Under the pieces are notes generated by a model. It was not told the DNA's origin, did not search any database, and worked only from the letters and a program-made list of their open reading frames with translations. DNA of 64,000 bases from Elioraea rosea (lineage in GTDB: Bacteria > Pseudomonadota > Alphaproteobacteria > Acetobacterales > Acetobacteraceae), in NCBI RefSeq assembly GCF_007644105.1, contig NZ_VFAC01000005.1:1-64000 (forward strand). Reading direction: 5' to 3'. Of this stretch, positions 17,140-25,067 are shown piece by piece. Within the stretch, counting starts at the first letter, position 1. Each line of letters begins with the position of its first letter. The position numbers and the translations under genes were made by a program.

Positions 17140-18885
17140 TCAGGCAAGCGCGAGCGCCTCGGCCAGCGAGAGCGGCGAGTCCTCGACCCACGCCTCGGCG
17201 ATCGCCGTCTCGGCCGCGACATCGCCGCGCGCGAGGGGGTCGCGCGCGGTCAGGCGGTGCTCGAGCACGAGCCGCGCCAGGGTCAGGCGGCGCGCGTCGC
17301 CCCGCATCTCGGCGAGCCGCGCGCCTTCCCAGGCGAACAGCACCGCGGTCGCGGCATGGTAGAGGCCCGAGGAGGCCTGGCGGTTCAGCATGCCCTCGCC
17401 GACGGACGCGGCTTCCTCGGCGAAGGCGGCCGCGCGGTTCAGCGCCTCCGCCACGGGGCCGGCGACGGGAAGCGGCACCTCGGCCAGACGTTCCGTCAGG
17501 GCGGCGACGAAGGGAGCAAGGCAGCCACCACGGCCGACGGCGCGGGCGATCGCGTCCTCCGCGACGACGTTGCTCGTGCCTTCCCAGATCGAGCCGAGAT
17601 GCGTGTCGCGCACCAACCGGGCCTCGACGAAGTCCTCGATGTAGCCGTTGCCGCCGCGCATCTCCATCGCATCGCCCGCCACCTTCCGGGCATCGCGGCA
17701 GGCGCGGAACTTCAGAAGCGGGGTTGCGAGGCGAAGCACCTTGGCGGCCTCCGCATCTCCGGCATCGGCGCGGCCCATCACGTCGGCGGCAAAGAGCGTG
17801 AAGGAGAGCGCCTGCTCGGCCGGCAGGCGGATCTTGAGGAGCTGGCGCCTGGCGCTCGGATAGTCGGCCACGCGGCGACCGAACGCTGCCCGGCCGGCGG
17901 CCGCGACCGAGGCCTCGATCAGCGCCCGCCGCATCATGCCCGCCGCCCGAACGCCGTTCGAAAGCCGCGAGACGTTCACCATCTCGAGCATCTGCGCGAA
18001 GCCGCGCGTCACGTCCCCGACGGGATAGGCGACGGCGCCGTCGAGCACCACCTCGCCCGAGGCCATCGATCGGGTGCCGAGCTTGTCCTTCAGCCGGACG
18101 ATCCGCCAGCGGTTGCGGCGCCCGCCGGGCAGGGTGCGCGGCAGCAGGAACAACCCGAGCCCCGCGGTTCCGGGCACGCCGCGGGCGCGGGCAAGGACGA
18201 GCGCGGCATCGCAGCCGGCGTTCGAGCAGAACCACTTGTCTCCGGTGAGGCTCCAGGTGCCGTCCGGCAGCGGCGTGGCGATCGTTGCCGTCGCGCCGAC
18301 ATCCGAGCCGGCCTGCTTCTCGGTCATGAACATCGCCCCCGTTGCCCAGGCATCGGGGTCCTGGCTCGAGAGCGCGGGCACCCAGGTCTCGGCGAGGGCG
18401 GGGTCGAAGCGGGAGAGGACGCGTGCCATGGAATCGGTCATCGAGATCGGGCAGAGCAGCCCGAACTCGGCCTGCGCGAACAGGTACTGGAAGGCGTATT
18501 TCGCGATCGGCGGCAGCTTGCCTGGCCAGCCGAGCACCCCCTCGCGATGGCTCATCGCCGCGAGGCCGAACCGGCCGAGGCCGATCTCCTGCATCGCGCG
18601 ATAGGCCGGGTGATGCTCGACCGCATCGATGTCGTTGCCGAACCGGTCACGATGCACGAGTACGGGGCCGTTCCGGTCGGCCTCCCGGGCGAGCGCATCG
18701 AGCCGGCCGCCGGCAAGCGTGCCGAGCGTCTCGAGATGCGGCTCGAGATGGGCACGGAGCCCCTCGTCCATCCAGAGATCCAGAAGCGGGCCGAGGGCAC
18801 CATCCGCCCGGTACAGGTTCAGGCCGGCGGCGTCGGAGGCGATGCCGCCCTGGGGCGGCTTCCCGGGAAGCAGATCATCGGGCAT
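17140..18885 (-). CDS. AidB-like acyl-CoA dehydrogenase family protein
   Basis: This is a 581 aa flavoprotein of the adaptive-response AidB branch of acyl-CoA dehydrogenases, longer than the about 390 aa catabolic enzymes. It has the N-terminal AidB segment (HPAYRAMQEIGLGRFGLAAM), the FAD/substrate loop MFMTEKQAGSDVGATAT, LTGDKWFCSNAGCDAALVLARA, and the Arg-containing VVLDGAVAYPVGDV and WEGTSNVVAEDA near the end. AidB proteins bind DNA and are induced by alkylating agents in E. coli; most homologues are not characterised. A possible FNR/CRP-type box lies 21 bp upstream of its start, shared with the divergent OmpA-like gene. Confidence 0.88.
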   Translation of the reverse strand: MPDDLLPGKPPQGGIASDAAGLNLYRADGALGPLLDLWMDEGLRAHLEPHLETLGTLAGGRLDALAREADRNGPVLVHRDRFGNDIDAVEHHPAYRAMQEIGLGRFGLAAMSHREGVLGWPGKLPPIAKYAFQYLFAQAEFGLLCPISMTDSMARVLSRFDPALAETWVPALSSQDPDAWATGAMFMTEKQAGSDVGATATIATPLPDGTWSLTGDKWFCSNAGCDAALVLARARGVPGTAGLGLFLLPRTLPGGRRNRWRIVRLKDKLGTRSMASGEVVLDGAVAYPVGDVTRGFAQMLEMVNVSRLSNGVRAAGMMRRALIEASVAAAGRAAFGRRVADYPSARRQLLKIRLPAEQALSFTLFAADVMGRADAGDAEAAKVLRLATPLLKFRACRDARKVAGDAMEMRGGNGYIEDFVEARLVRDTHLGSIWEGTSNVVAEDAIARAVGRGGCLAPFVAALTERLAEVPLPVAGPVAEALNRAAAFAEEAASVGEGMLNRQASSGLYHAATAVLFAWEGARLAEMRGDARRLTLARLVLEHRLTARDPLARGDVAAETAIAEAWVEDSPLSLAEALALA

Positions 18886-18905
18886 CGTTTCCCCCTCGAT
18901 ATTTC

Positions 18906-18919
18906 TTGACCTGGATCAG
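18906..18919. promoter_or_regulatory. FNR/CRP-family-like binding site
   Basis: TTGACCTGGATCAG fits the half sites TTGAY-N4-RTCAA of FNR/FixK/CRP-family regulators at nine of ten specified positions. It lies between the divergent AidB-like gene (start 18885) and the OmpA-like gene (start 18983). A TAGAAT hexamer at 18943-18948 is a candidate -10 element for the rightward gene, which would place the box about 37 bp before it. This is a single-site observation by eye. Confidence 0.35.
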
Positions 18920-18982
18920 CAACCGGGCTCACGGAGACTCGTTAGAATGCCACCTCCGGGCAGAGAGAACGAGGAGCCAGCC

Positions 18983-19450
18983 ATGTCACGTTTCCGCAAT
19001 GCGGCTTTCGCCGCCACTGCAGCCGTCTTCGTGGCCACCGCCGCGACATCCGCCTGGGCGCAGGCGGTGCCCGGAACGGGCGGCCGCGTCCAGTGCGCCT
19101 CCGTCTCGCCGGGCGATGCCGGGCGTGAGGAGTTCATCGTGTTCTTCCCCGTCGGCTCCTCGACGCTCGACCCTGCGGCCCGCGCCGTGGTGGAGCGTGC
19201 CGCCAGGCAGGCAACCGCGACGTTCAAGACGGAAATCTGCCTGATCGGCCGCACCTCGCCCACCGGCTCGGCTCAGGCGAACCAGCGCCTCGCCGAGCGC
19301 CGCGTCCAGACCGTGCGCAGCGGGCTGACCTCGCGCGGGGTAAAGGCCGAGACACTCGGGTCCTACGTCCCGGCCGCCGCGTTCGGCGCAAGGCGCGACC
19401 AGGCGGAGAACGAGGCCGACCGCAGCGTGACGATCATCTTCGTCCGGTAA
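18983..19450 (+). CDS. Small OmpA-family exported protein
   Basis: This is a 155 aa envelope protein with a signal peptide (MSRFRNAAFAATAAVF to SAWAQA) followed by one OmpA C-terminal-like peptidoglycan-binding domain. The segments IVFFPVGSSTLDPAARAVVE, RTSPTGSAQANQRLAERR and AENEADRSVTIIFVR correspond to the OmpA beta1, the N..L...R helix and the final strand. It has no beta-barrel and no lipobox, so it is probably a soluble periplasmic wall-binding protein. ATG 18983 has GAGGAG upstream. It stands as a single gene. Confidence 0.82.
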   Translation: MSRFRNAAFAATAAVFVATAATSAWAQAVPGTGGRVQCASVSPGDAGREEFIVFFPVGSSTLDPAARAVVERAARQATATFKTEICLIGRTSPTGSAQANQRLAERRVQTVRSGLTSRGVKAETLGSYVPAAAFGARRDQAENEADRSVTIIFVR

Positions 19451-19532
19451 CGGGCAGCCATGCCGGCGCCGCTCCCTTGACGCGGCGCCCGCATGGCCAG
19501 ACGCTCCTTTCGGCAACAATGCCGGGAGGACA

Positions 19533-20498
19533 ATGATGCACCGCCGGATTTTCCTCGGCGCCGCGGGCGTGGCCTTCGCGCTGCCCGCCGGAGCCCAGGC
19601 CGATTTCCCGAGCCGCCCTCTCCGCCTGATCGTTCCGTTCGCGCCAGGGGGCTCGTCCGACGTGATGGCCCGCCTCGTCGCCGGCCACATGGGCAACACG
19701 CTCGGCCAGTCGATCGTCGTCGAGAACCGGGGCGGTGCGGGCGGCAATATCGGCGCAGAAGCCGTCGCCCGCGCCGCGCCGGACGGCTACACGATCGGCA
19801 CCGGCTCGGTCTCCATCCTCTCGATCAACAAGCATCTCTACGCGCGGCTGCCCTTCGACCCCGACAAGGATTTCACCCCGATCGGCCTCGTCGGCGTGCT
19901 GCCGAACATCCTGATCGCACACCCCTCCGTGCCGGTGACCGACCTTGCCTCGCTGATCGCCTACGTGAGGGCGAACCCAGGCAAGCTCTCCTACGCCTCG
20001 ACCGGTTCGGGCACGTCGCAGCATCTCGCTATGGAGATGCTCAAGACCGCCGCGGGCCTCGACATTCCCGCCGTCACCTACCGCGGCAGCGGCCAGGCGA
20101 TCCCCGACCTCGTGGCCGGCCGTGTCGAGCTGATGGTCGACACGATGGTGACGGGTGCTCAGCTCGCCCGCGAGGGCCAGGTCCGCGCCATCGCGGTGAC
20201 GACGGAAGCGCCGTCCCACCTCGCTCCTGACATGCCGCGCGTTTCGCAGACAATCCCAGGCTTCGACGCCGGCTCCTGGCTGGGCATCATCGCGCCGGCG
20301 GGGGTTCCCGCCCCTGTGGCACGCAAGCTGGAGGCAGCTGTCGAGGCTGCGGTGAAGGACCCGACGGTGGCACAGCGCCTGCGCGACCTCGGCGTGACGC
20401 CGACCCCCCTGGTCGGCGAGGCCTTCGCACGCTTCGTCGCGGCAGAGAGCGCGAAGTGGGGCCCTGTCGTTCGCGCCTCCGGTGCGCGGGTGGAGTGA
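19533..20498 (+). CDS. Bug/TctC family periplasmic solute receptor
   Basis: This is a 321 aa receptor, the third in the window. It has an N-terminal twin-arginine signal (MMHRRIFLGAAGVAFALP, cleavage after AGAQA), the loop RLIVPFAPGGSSDVMARL, IVVENRGGAGGNIGAEAVAR, YRGSGQAIPDLVAGRVELM and LGIIAPAGVPAP. ATG 19533 has GGGAGGA upstream. It is followed after 4 bp by an RraA-like aldolase gene, so the ligand may be a hydroxy/keto dicarboxylate that the aldolase then cleaves (inference). No TctA/TctB genes are nearby. Confidence 0.93.
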   Translation: MMHRRIFLGAAGVAFALPAGAQADFPSRPLRLIVPFAPGGSSDVMARLVAGHMGNTLGQSIVVENRGGAGGNIGAEAVARAAPDGYTIGTGSVSILSINKHLYARLPFDPDKDFTPIGLVGVLPNILIAHPSVPVTDLASLIAYVRANPGKLSYASTGSGTSQHLAMEMLKTAAGLDIPAVTYRGSGQAIPDLVAGRVELMVDTMVTGAQLAREGQVRAIAVTTEAPSHLAPDMPRVSQTIPGFDAGSWLGIIAPAGVPAPVARKLEAAVEAAVKDPTVAQRLRDLGVTPTPLVGEAFARFVAAESAKWGPVVRASGARVE

Positions 20499-20502
20499 GA
20501 CG

Positions 20503-21207
20503 ATGACCGACGCGACCACGGCGACCGTCACCACCCTTCTGCTGAAGAAGCATGGCATCCGCTCCGCCCATTGCGGCGGGCTGACGGCGCTCGACCCCGC
20601 GCGCTGTCGCTTCGTGGGCCGCGCCGTCACCGCCCGCTACGTGCCACTCAGGGAAGATCGGCTTGCCGAGCAGAGCCTCTCCAACGCCAACGCGCTGATG
20701 CACACGATCCTCGCCTCCCTGAAGCCCGGCGACGTGCTGGTGCTGGACGGAATGGGGGTCGCCGACACCGGCCTGATCGGCGACGTGATCGCCGCGCGGC
20801 TGAAGGCGATCGGCGTCGCCGGCGTGGTGGCCGATGGCGCCGTGCGCGACGCCGCGGAGATCAGGGGTCTCGGCCTGCCGGTGTTCTGCAAGGGCGCCGC
20901 CCCGCCGCCATCCTTCACCAGGCTCATGCTCGCAGACATGGGCTGCCCCGTCGGCATCGGCGGGGCGACGGTGTTCCCCGGCGACACGATCATGGGCGAC
21001 GAGGACGGCGTGGTGGTGCTGCCGGCCGCGCTTGCCGGCCCGATCCTGACCGAGGCGGCCGAGCAGGACGCGGCCGAGAAGTGGATCCGCCTCCGCGTCG
21101 AGGCCGGCGAGGTCCTGGCCGGGCTCTACCCGCCGAGCGAGGCGACGATGGCGCAGTACCGCTCCTGGGTCGCTGCCGGAAGCGACACGGCGAAGCTCGT
21201 GCCGTGA
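20503..21207 (+). CDS. RraA family protein, 4-hydroxy-4-methyl-2-oxoglutarate aldolase-like
   Basis: This is a 234 aa protein of the RraA/HMG aldolase fold. The catalytic signature region GDVIAARLKAIGVAGVVADG plus AVRDAAEI supplies the Gly-rich phosphate-like loop and the Arg-Asp pair used for metal-assisted retro-aldol cleavage of 4-hydroxy-2-oxo acids. Proteins of this type near Bug receptors are usually aldolases or oxaloacetate decarboxylases rather than RNase E regulators. ATG 20503 has GGAG upstream; an in-frame start at 20482 would overlap the Bug gene. Confidence 0.87.
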   Translation: MTDATTATVTTLLLKKHGIRSAHCGGLTALDPARCRFVGRAVTARYVPLREDRLAEQSLSNANALMHTILASLKPGDVLVLDGMGVADTGLIGDVIAARLKAIGVAGVVADGAVRDAAEIRGLGLPVFCKGAAPPPSFTRLMLADMGCPVGIGGATVFPGDTIMGDEDGVVVLPAALAGPILTEAAEQDAAEKWIRLRVEAGEVLAGLYPPSEATMAQYRSWVAAGSDTAKLVP

Positions 21208-21296
21208 GGCGTTTGGTCACGCGCTCGTAACCGTCGCGGACTACCGCCGGCTACCTTGCGTGCCCATCTCCTGGGCAACCCCAGGGAGGACTTGAG

Positions 21297-21845
21297 ATGG
21301 CGGAGACGAGCCGTGCCTTGGCCACGTTCGGCGGTGGCTGCTTCTGGTGTCTCGAGCCGCTGTTCCGCGAGCTGCGCGGCGTGTCGGAGGTGACGAGCGG
21401 GTACGCCGGCGGGCATGTCGACAACCCGAGCTACGAGCAGGTGTGCGGCAAGAAGACCGGCCATGCCGAGGTCGTCCAGGTCGCCTACGACCCGACGATG
21501 ATCGACTATGCCGACCTTCTGCGCGTGTTCTTCACCGTCCATGACCCGACGACGAAAGACCAGCAGGGCGCCGATGTTGGCCCGCAATACCGCTCGATCA
21601 TCCTGACCCATGACGACGCCCAGGCCGAGACGGCGCGCCAGGTCATGGCGGAGATCAAGGCAGCAGGGATCTGGCCCGCGCCACTGACGACGGAGCTCGT
21701 TCCGCTGACGACGTTCTGGCCGGCCGAGGCGGAGCACCAGCGCTATTACGAGCGCAACCCCTGGGCCGGCTATTGCCGTGTGGTCATCGCGCCCAAGGTC
21801 GCCAAGTTCCGCAAGGCCTACGCGGCGCATCTCAAAGCGGCCTAG
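21297..21845 (+). CDS. msrA: Peptide-methionine (S)-S-oxide reductase
   Basis: MsrA repairs oxidised methionine residues with thioredoxin as reductant. The catalytic motif GGGCFWCLEPLF is at residues 12-23, followed by GVSEVTSGYAGGHVDNPSYEQVC, GHAEVVQVAYDP and the C-terminal EAEHQRYYERNP. Length is 182 aa, normal for a free-standing MsrA. ATG 21297 follows GGGAGGA. The Cys in YEQVC is a possible extra resolving residue but is not the classical C-terminal pair. The gene converges with the RidA gene across a structured spacer at 21846-22024. Confidence 0.97.
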   Translation: MAETSRALATFGGGCFWCLEPLFRELRGVSEVTSGYAGGHVDNPSYEQVCGKKTGHAEVVQVAYDPTMIDYADLLRVFFTVHDPTTKDQQGADVGPQYRSIILTHDDAQAETARQVMAEIKAAGIWPAPLTTELVPLTTFWPAEAEHQRYYERNPWAGYCRVVIAPKVAKFRKAYAAHLKAA

Positions 21846-21855
21846 TCATTCCGGG

Positions 21856-21909
21856 CGGCCTCCGGGCGCTGCCTCCTCGCGCGGCGCCAAGCGCCGCTGC
21901 CGGAGGCCG
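21856..21909. terminator. Nested stem-loop between convergent msrA and RidA genes
   Basis: A perfect 10-bp outer stem, CGGCCTCCGG (21856-21865) with CCGGAGGCCG (21900-21909), encloses a perfect 7-bp inner hairpin, GCGGCGC-CAA-GCGCCGC (21881-21897). There is no T-run on either side, so it is not a classical intrinsic terminator. It lies in the convergent spacer, where it could act as a bidirectional transcript-end structure. CCGGAGGCCG occurs again at 22001-22010 and could pair with the same left arm. Confidence 0.45.
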
Positions 21910-22024
21910 GCGCGACCTACCGGCGACGCTCCAGGGCCACGCAGTACCTGAGTGAGCTGCCGCCGGCAGAGGCGCGACCAGCGCCCCGCGAGGCGGCCAG
22001 CCGGAGGCCGCAGGAACGGCCCGG

Positions 22025-22459
22025 CTACTTCACGGCAACCGCGGCGATCTCCACCTTGACGTCGCGGGGCAGGCGGGCGACCTGGACGGTCGCGCGCGCC
22101 GGCGGGTTGGAGGGGAAGTACGTCGCGTACACGGCGTTCATGCGCGGGAACTCGTTGAGGTCGGCCATGAACACGGTCGTCGAGACGACATTGGCCATCG
22201 TCATGCCGGCGGCCTCAAGGACCGCCTTGAGGTTGTCGAGGACGAGCTTCGTCTCCTCCTCGATCGTGCCGGACTTGACCTGGTTGGTCGCGGGGTCGAT
22301 CGCGATCTGCCCGGCGAGGTAGAGCGTGTTGCCCGCCCTGATCGCCTGGCTGTACGGGCCGATCGCGGCCGGCGCGTTCGGCGTCGACACCACCTGGTTC
22401 TGCGCCAGCGCAGGCAGGGCAACGAGCGCGGCGGCGGCAAGCAGGGCAATCCTGGTCAT
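22025..22459 (-). CDS. RidA/YjgF family protein with signal peptide
   Basis: RidA proteins hydrolyse reactive enamine/imine intermediates. This 144 aa copy carries an N-terminal signal peptide (MTRIALLAAAALVALPALAQ), so it should be periplasmic, unlike canonical cytosolic RidA. Core motifs are present: AIGPYSQAIRAGNTLYLAGQ, NLKAVLEAAGM, PARATVQVARLP with the substrate-carboxylate-binding Arg, and KVEIAAVAV. It starts 32 bp after the amidase stop on the same strand, so it may be the last gene of the 32840-22025 operon. The reaction in the periplasm is unknown. Confidence 0.9.
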   Translation of the reverse strand: MTRIALLAAAALVALPALAQNQVVSTPNAPAAIGPYSQAIRAGNTLYLAGQIAIDPATNQVKSGTIEEETKLVLDNLKAVLEAAGMTMANVVSTTVFMADLNEFPRMNAVYATYFPSNPPARATVQVARLPRDVKVEIAAVAVK

Positions 22460-22490
22460 GCGATGTTTCCCCCGATCATGACGTGGACTG

Positions 22491-23888
22491 TCATGATACC
22501 GGATCGATCGCTCCCGTCACGCCCGCACGTGCCTCGATGATCTCGCCGAGCGCGAGGCAGATGTCCTCGCGGAACCGGGCGGCGACAATCTGCACACCGA
22601 GCGGGATGCCGTCCGCCATCGTCGCCGTCGGCACCGAGAGCCCGGGAAGTCCGAGCAGGTTGAAGACGTAGAGCGGCGCCTGGGCACGGAGGATGCGCGC
22701 CCCCGCTTCCGCGCCCTTCTGGTCGAGGTCCTGCGGGAAGGGCGGCTCGAGCGACACGGGAAGCAGTGCGGCCGCGTAGGCGGAGAGGAACACGCTCCAG
22801 TCACGCCAGATCGCCGTTCGGCGGGCGAGGCCGGCTGCGAAGGCCGCCGGCTCGAGCGTGGGCACGTTGGCCGCCCAGCCGGCATAGGCCGCCTTGATCT
22901 GGGCATCGCCGTACTTCTCGATGACGGGCGACATCACCCGCTCCCCCTCCGTCATCAGCAGGCCGCGCCAGAGCTCTGCCGCCTCCTCGAACCGGGGCAT
23001 GCCGACCTCCTCGACGGCGCAGCCAGCTTCCGCAAGCCACCCGGCCGCCTGGCGAAGCGCGGCCGCGACCGGCTCGTCGGCGCCGAGCGTCGAGAAGGCG
23101 ATGCGCCAGGGCCTCGGCGGCAACGGCAGCTCGAGCGGCGCCGGTGCGTACCAGGGATCGCGCGGGTCAGGCTGCGCCATGGCGGCGAGGCCGAGGCGAA
23201 GGTCGCCGACCGTGCGCGCGAGCGGGCCCTGCACGCTCATCATCTGCAGGGTGATTGGTCGCTCATCGGGCGCGGTGCCGTTGAAGGCGGGCACGCGGCC
23301 GAAGCTCGGGCGGATGCCGGCAACGCCCACGGCATAGGCCGGGTAGCGGATCGAGCCGCCGAGGTCATTGCCGTGCGCGATCGAAGCCACGCCGACCGCG
23401 ACAGATGCCGAGGCCCCGCCCGAGGAGCCGCCGGGCGTGAGGCGCGGGTTGCGGGGGTTCAGCGTGCGTCCGTGCAGCGCGTTGTCGGTGAAGAAGCGGT
23501 AGCTGAAGGCGGGCGTGTTCGTACGCCCCATCGGGATCGCGCCGGCGCGGCGCAGATTGGCGACGACCGGGCTGTCCACCGCCGCGACCTGGTCCTTGAA
23601 GGCGACCACGCCATTGGTCGTCGCGTAGCCCTGCTGGTCGATGTTGACCTTGAGCGTCACTGGCACGCCGTGCAGCGGCCCGAGGGCCTCGCCGCGCGCG
23701 ACCGCCCTGTCGGCCGCATCGGCCGCTTGCAGCGCCTCGTCCGCCCGCATCTCGACCAGGGCGTTGATCGCCGGGTGCGTCGCCTCATGGCGCGCAAGCA
23801 CGGCGGAGACGACCTCGCGCGCGCTGGCGGCACGCGTGCGGATGGCGCGCGCCTGCTCGGCGGCGGAGAGAGCCCAGAGTTCGGTCAT
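22491..23888 (-). CDS. Amidase (amidase signature family)
   Basis: This is a 465 aa Ser-cisSer-Lys hydrolase that cleaves an amide to acid and ammonia/amine. The catalytic Lys is in PVTLKVNID, the glycine-serine loop is TPGGSSGGASASVAVG, and the nucleophilic Ser is in GNDLGGSIRYPA. ATG 23888 follows AGGA after the acyl-CoA dehydrogenase stop (8 bp spacing); a longer in-frame extension runs into that gene and is rejected. As the distal gene of a CoA-ester degradation operon, it may release the acid that is then activated to CoA, or act on an amide-containing substrate. Confidence 0.93.
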   Translation of the reverse strand: MTELWALSAAEQARAIRTRAASAREVVSAVLARHEATHPAINALVEMRADEALQAADAADRAVARGEALGPLHGVPVTLKVNIDQQGYATTNGVVAFKDQVAAVDSPVVANLRRAGAIPMGRTNTPAFSYRFFTDNALHGRTLNPRNPRLTPGGSSGGASASVAVGVASIAHGNDLGGSIRYPAYAVGVAGIRPSFGRVPAFNGTAPDERPITLQMMSVQGPLARTVGDLRLGLAAMAQPDPRDPWYAPAPLELPLPPRPWRIAFSTLGADEPVAAALRQAAGWLAEAGCAVEEVGMPRFEEAAELWRGLLMTEGERVMSPVIEKYGDAQIKAAYAGWAANVPTLEPAAFAAGLARRTAIWRDWSVFLSAYAAALLPVSLEPPFPQDLDQKGAEAGARILRAQAPLYVFNLLGLPGLSVPTATMADGIPLGVQIVAARFREDICLALGEIIEARAGVTGAIDPVS

Positions 23889-23896
23889 CGATGGTC

Positions 23897-25066
23897 CTAT
23901 CCCGGAAGGCCGAGCACGTTCTTGGCGATGATGCCGCGCTGGATCTCGTTCGACCCGCCGTAGATCGACACGACGCGGCTCTGGATGAAGGAGGCCGCGG
24001 GGTTGAGCGAGCGGTTCCCGCCGATCGGGTTCACCATCACGCCTTCCTCGCCGGCGATCTCGAAGGCCGTTTCGGTGATGCGCTGGTAGAGCTCGCTCTG
24101 CCACACCTTCAGCATCGACACGTCCGCGCCGAGCTCCTCGCCGCGGCGAAGCTTGGCGACCTGCGTCTCGTAGAGCGCCTTCAGGTCCTCGAGGTCCATC
24201 CTCAGGCGCGTGAAGCGCTCGGCGAACACGGGATCGTCCGCCACGCCCATGTGCTCGGCCACCTGGGCGAGCTTGGCGAGCGCGTAGGTCGATTGCTTGG
24301 GCGAGCCCAGGAAGATGCGCTCGAAACCGAGCAGCGCCTTGGCCATCGTCCAGCCCTTGTTCGGCTGGCCGACCAGGTTCTCCGCCGGCACGCGCACGTT
24401 GTCGAAGAACACCTCGCAGAACTCGTCATGCATATCGAGCGTGACGATGGGGCGAACGGTGATCCCCGGCAGGTCCATCGGGCAGAGAAGGAAGGAGATG
24501 CCGTCCTGCTTCTTGGCCTGCCTGTCGGTCCGTACGAGAAGGAAGATCCAGTTCGCGTCGTTGGCGAGCGTGGTCCAGATCTTCGACCCGTTGACGACGT
24601 AGTGGCCGCCCTCCAGCACGGCCTCGGTGCGCAGCGAGGCGAGGTCCGACCCCGCGTTGGGCTCGGAGTAGCCTTGGCACCAGATGTCCTCGCCCGCGAG
24701 GATGCGGGGCAGGAACCGCGCGCGCTGCGCATCGGTTCCATAGCGGATCAGCAGCGGCCCGATCATGGTGATGCCCATGTCGTTCGTGCGCGGCGCGCCG
24801 TGACGCTCCAGCTCCTCAATGAAGATGATCTGCTTGGACGGCGAGAGTCCCATGCCGCCGACCTCGCGCGGCCAGCCAGGCGCGAGCCAGCCCTGCTTCG
24901 CGAGCGCCATGTACCAGGGCTTCGACTGCGACCAGTGAAGCCGCTTCGGCGGGTGGCGGAGCTCGGGCGGGCAGTTGGCCTGGATCCAGCCGCGGACATG
25001 GGTGCGGAACGCGTCGTCCGGCATGGCGTTGAGGTCGTCCGGGGCGGGGCGCGTCATCTCGTTCAT
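23897..25066 (-). CDS. Acyl-CoA dehydrogenase (first of two in operon)
   Basis: This is a 389 aa FAD enzyme of the FadE type that introduces an alpha-beta double bond into an acyl-CoA. FAD/substrate elements are visible: CQGYSEPNAGSDLASLRTEA, VVNGSKIWTTLANDANWIF and IYGGSNEIQRGIIAKNVLG. The canonical catalytic Glu position near the C-terminus (YEG in MCAD) is Gly here (IYGGS), as in many bacterial and heteromeric ACADs where the base is elsewhere or in the partner. ATG 25066 with AAGGAT upstream starts 1 bp after the enoyl-CoA hydratase stop. Confidence 0.92.
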   Translation of the reverse strand: MNEMTRPAPDDLNAMPDDAFRTHVRGWIQANCPPELRHPPKRLHWSQSKPWYMALAKQGWLAPGWPREVGGMGLSPSKQIIFIEELERHGAPRTNDMGITMIGPLLIRYGTDAQRARFLPRILAGEDIWCQGYSEPNAGSDLASLRTEAVLEGGHYVVNGSKIWTTLANDANWIFLLVRTDRQAKKQDGISFLLCPMDLPGITVRPIVTLDMHDEFCEVFFDNVRVPAENLVGQPNKGWTMAKALLGFERIFLGSPKQSTYALAKLAQVAEHMGVADDPVFAERFTRLRMDLEDLKALYETQVAKLRRGEELGADVSMLKVWQSELYQRITETAFEIAGEEGVMVNPIGGNRSLNPAASFIQSRVVSIYGGSNEIQRGIIAKNVLGLPG

Positions 25067-25067
25067 G

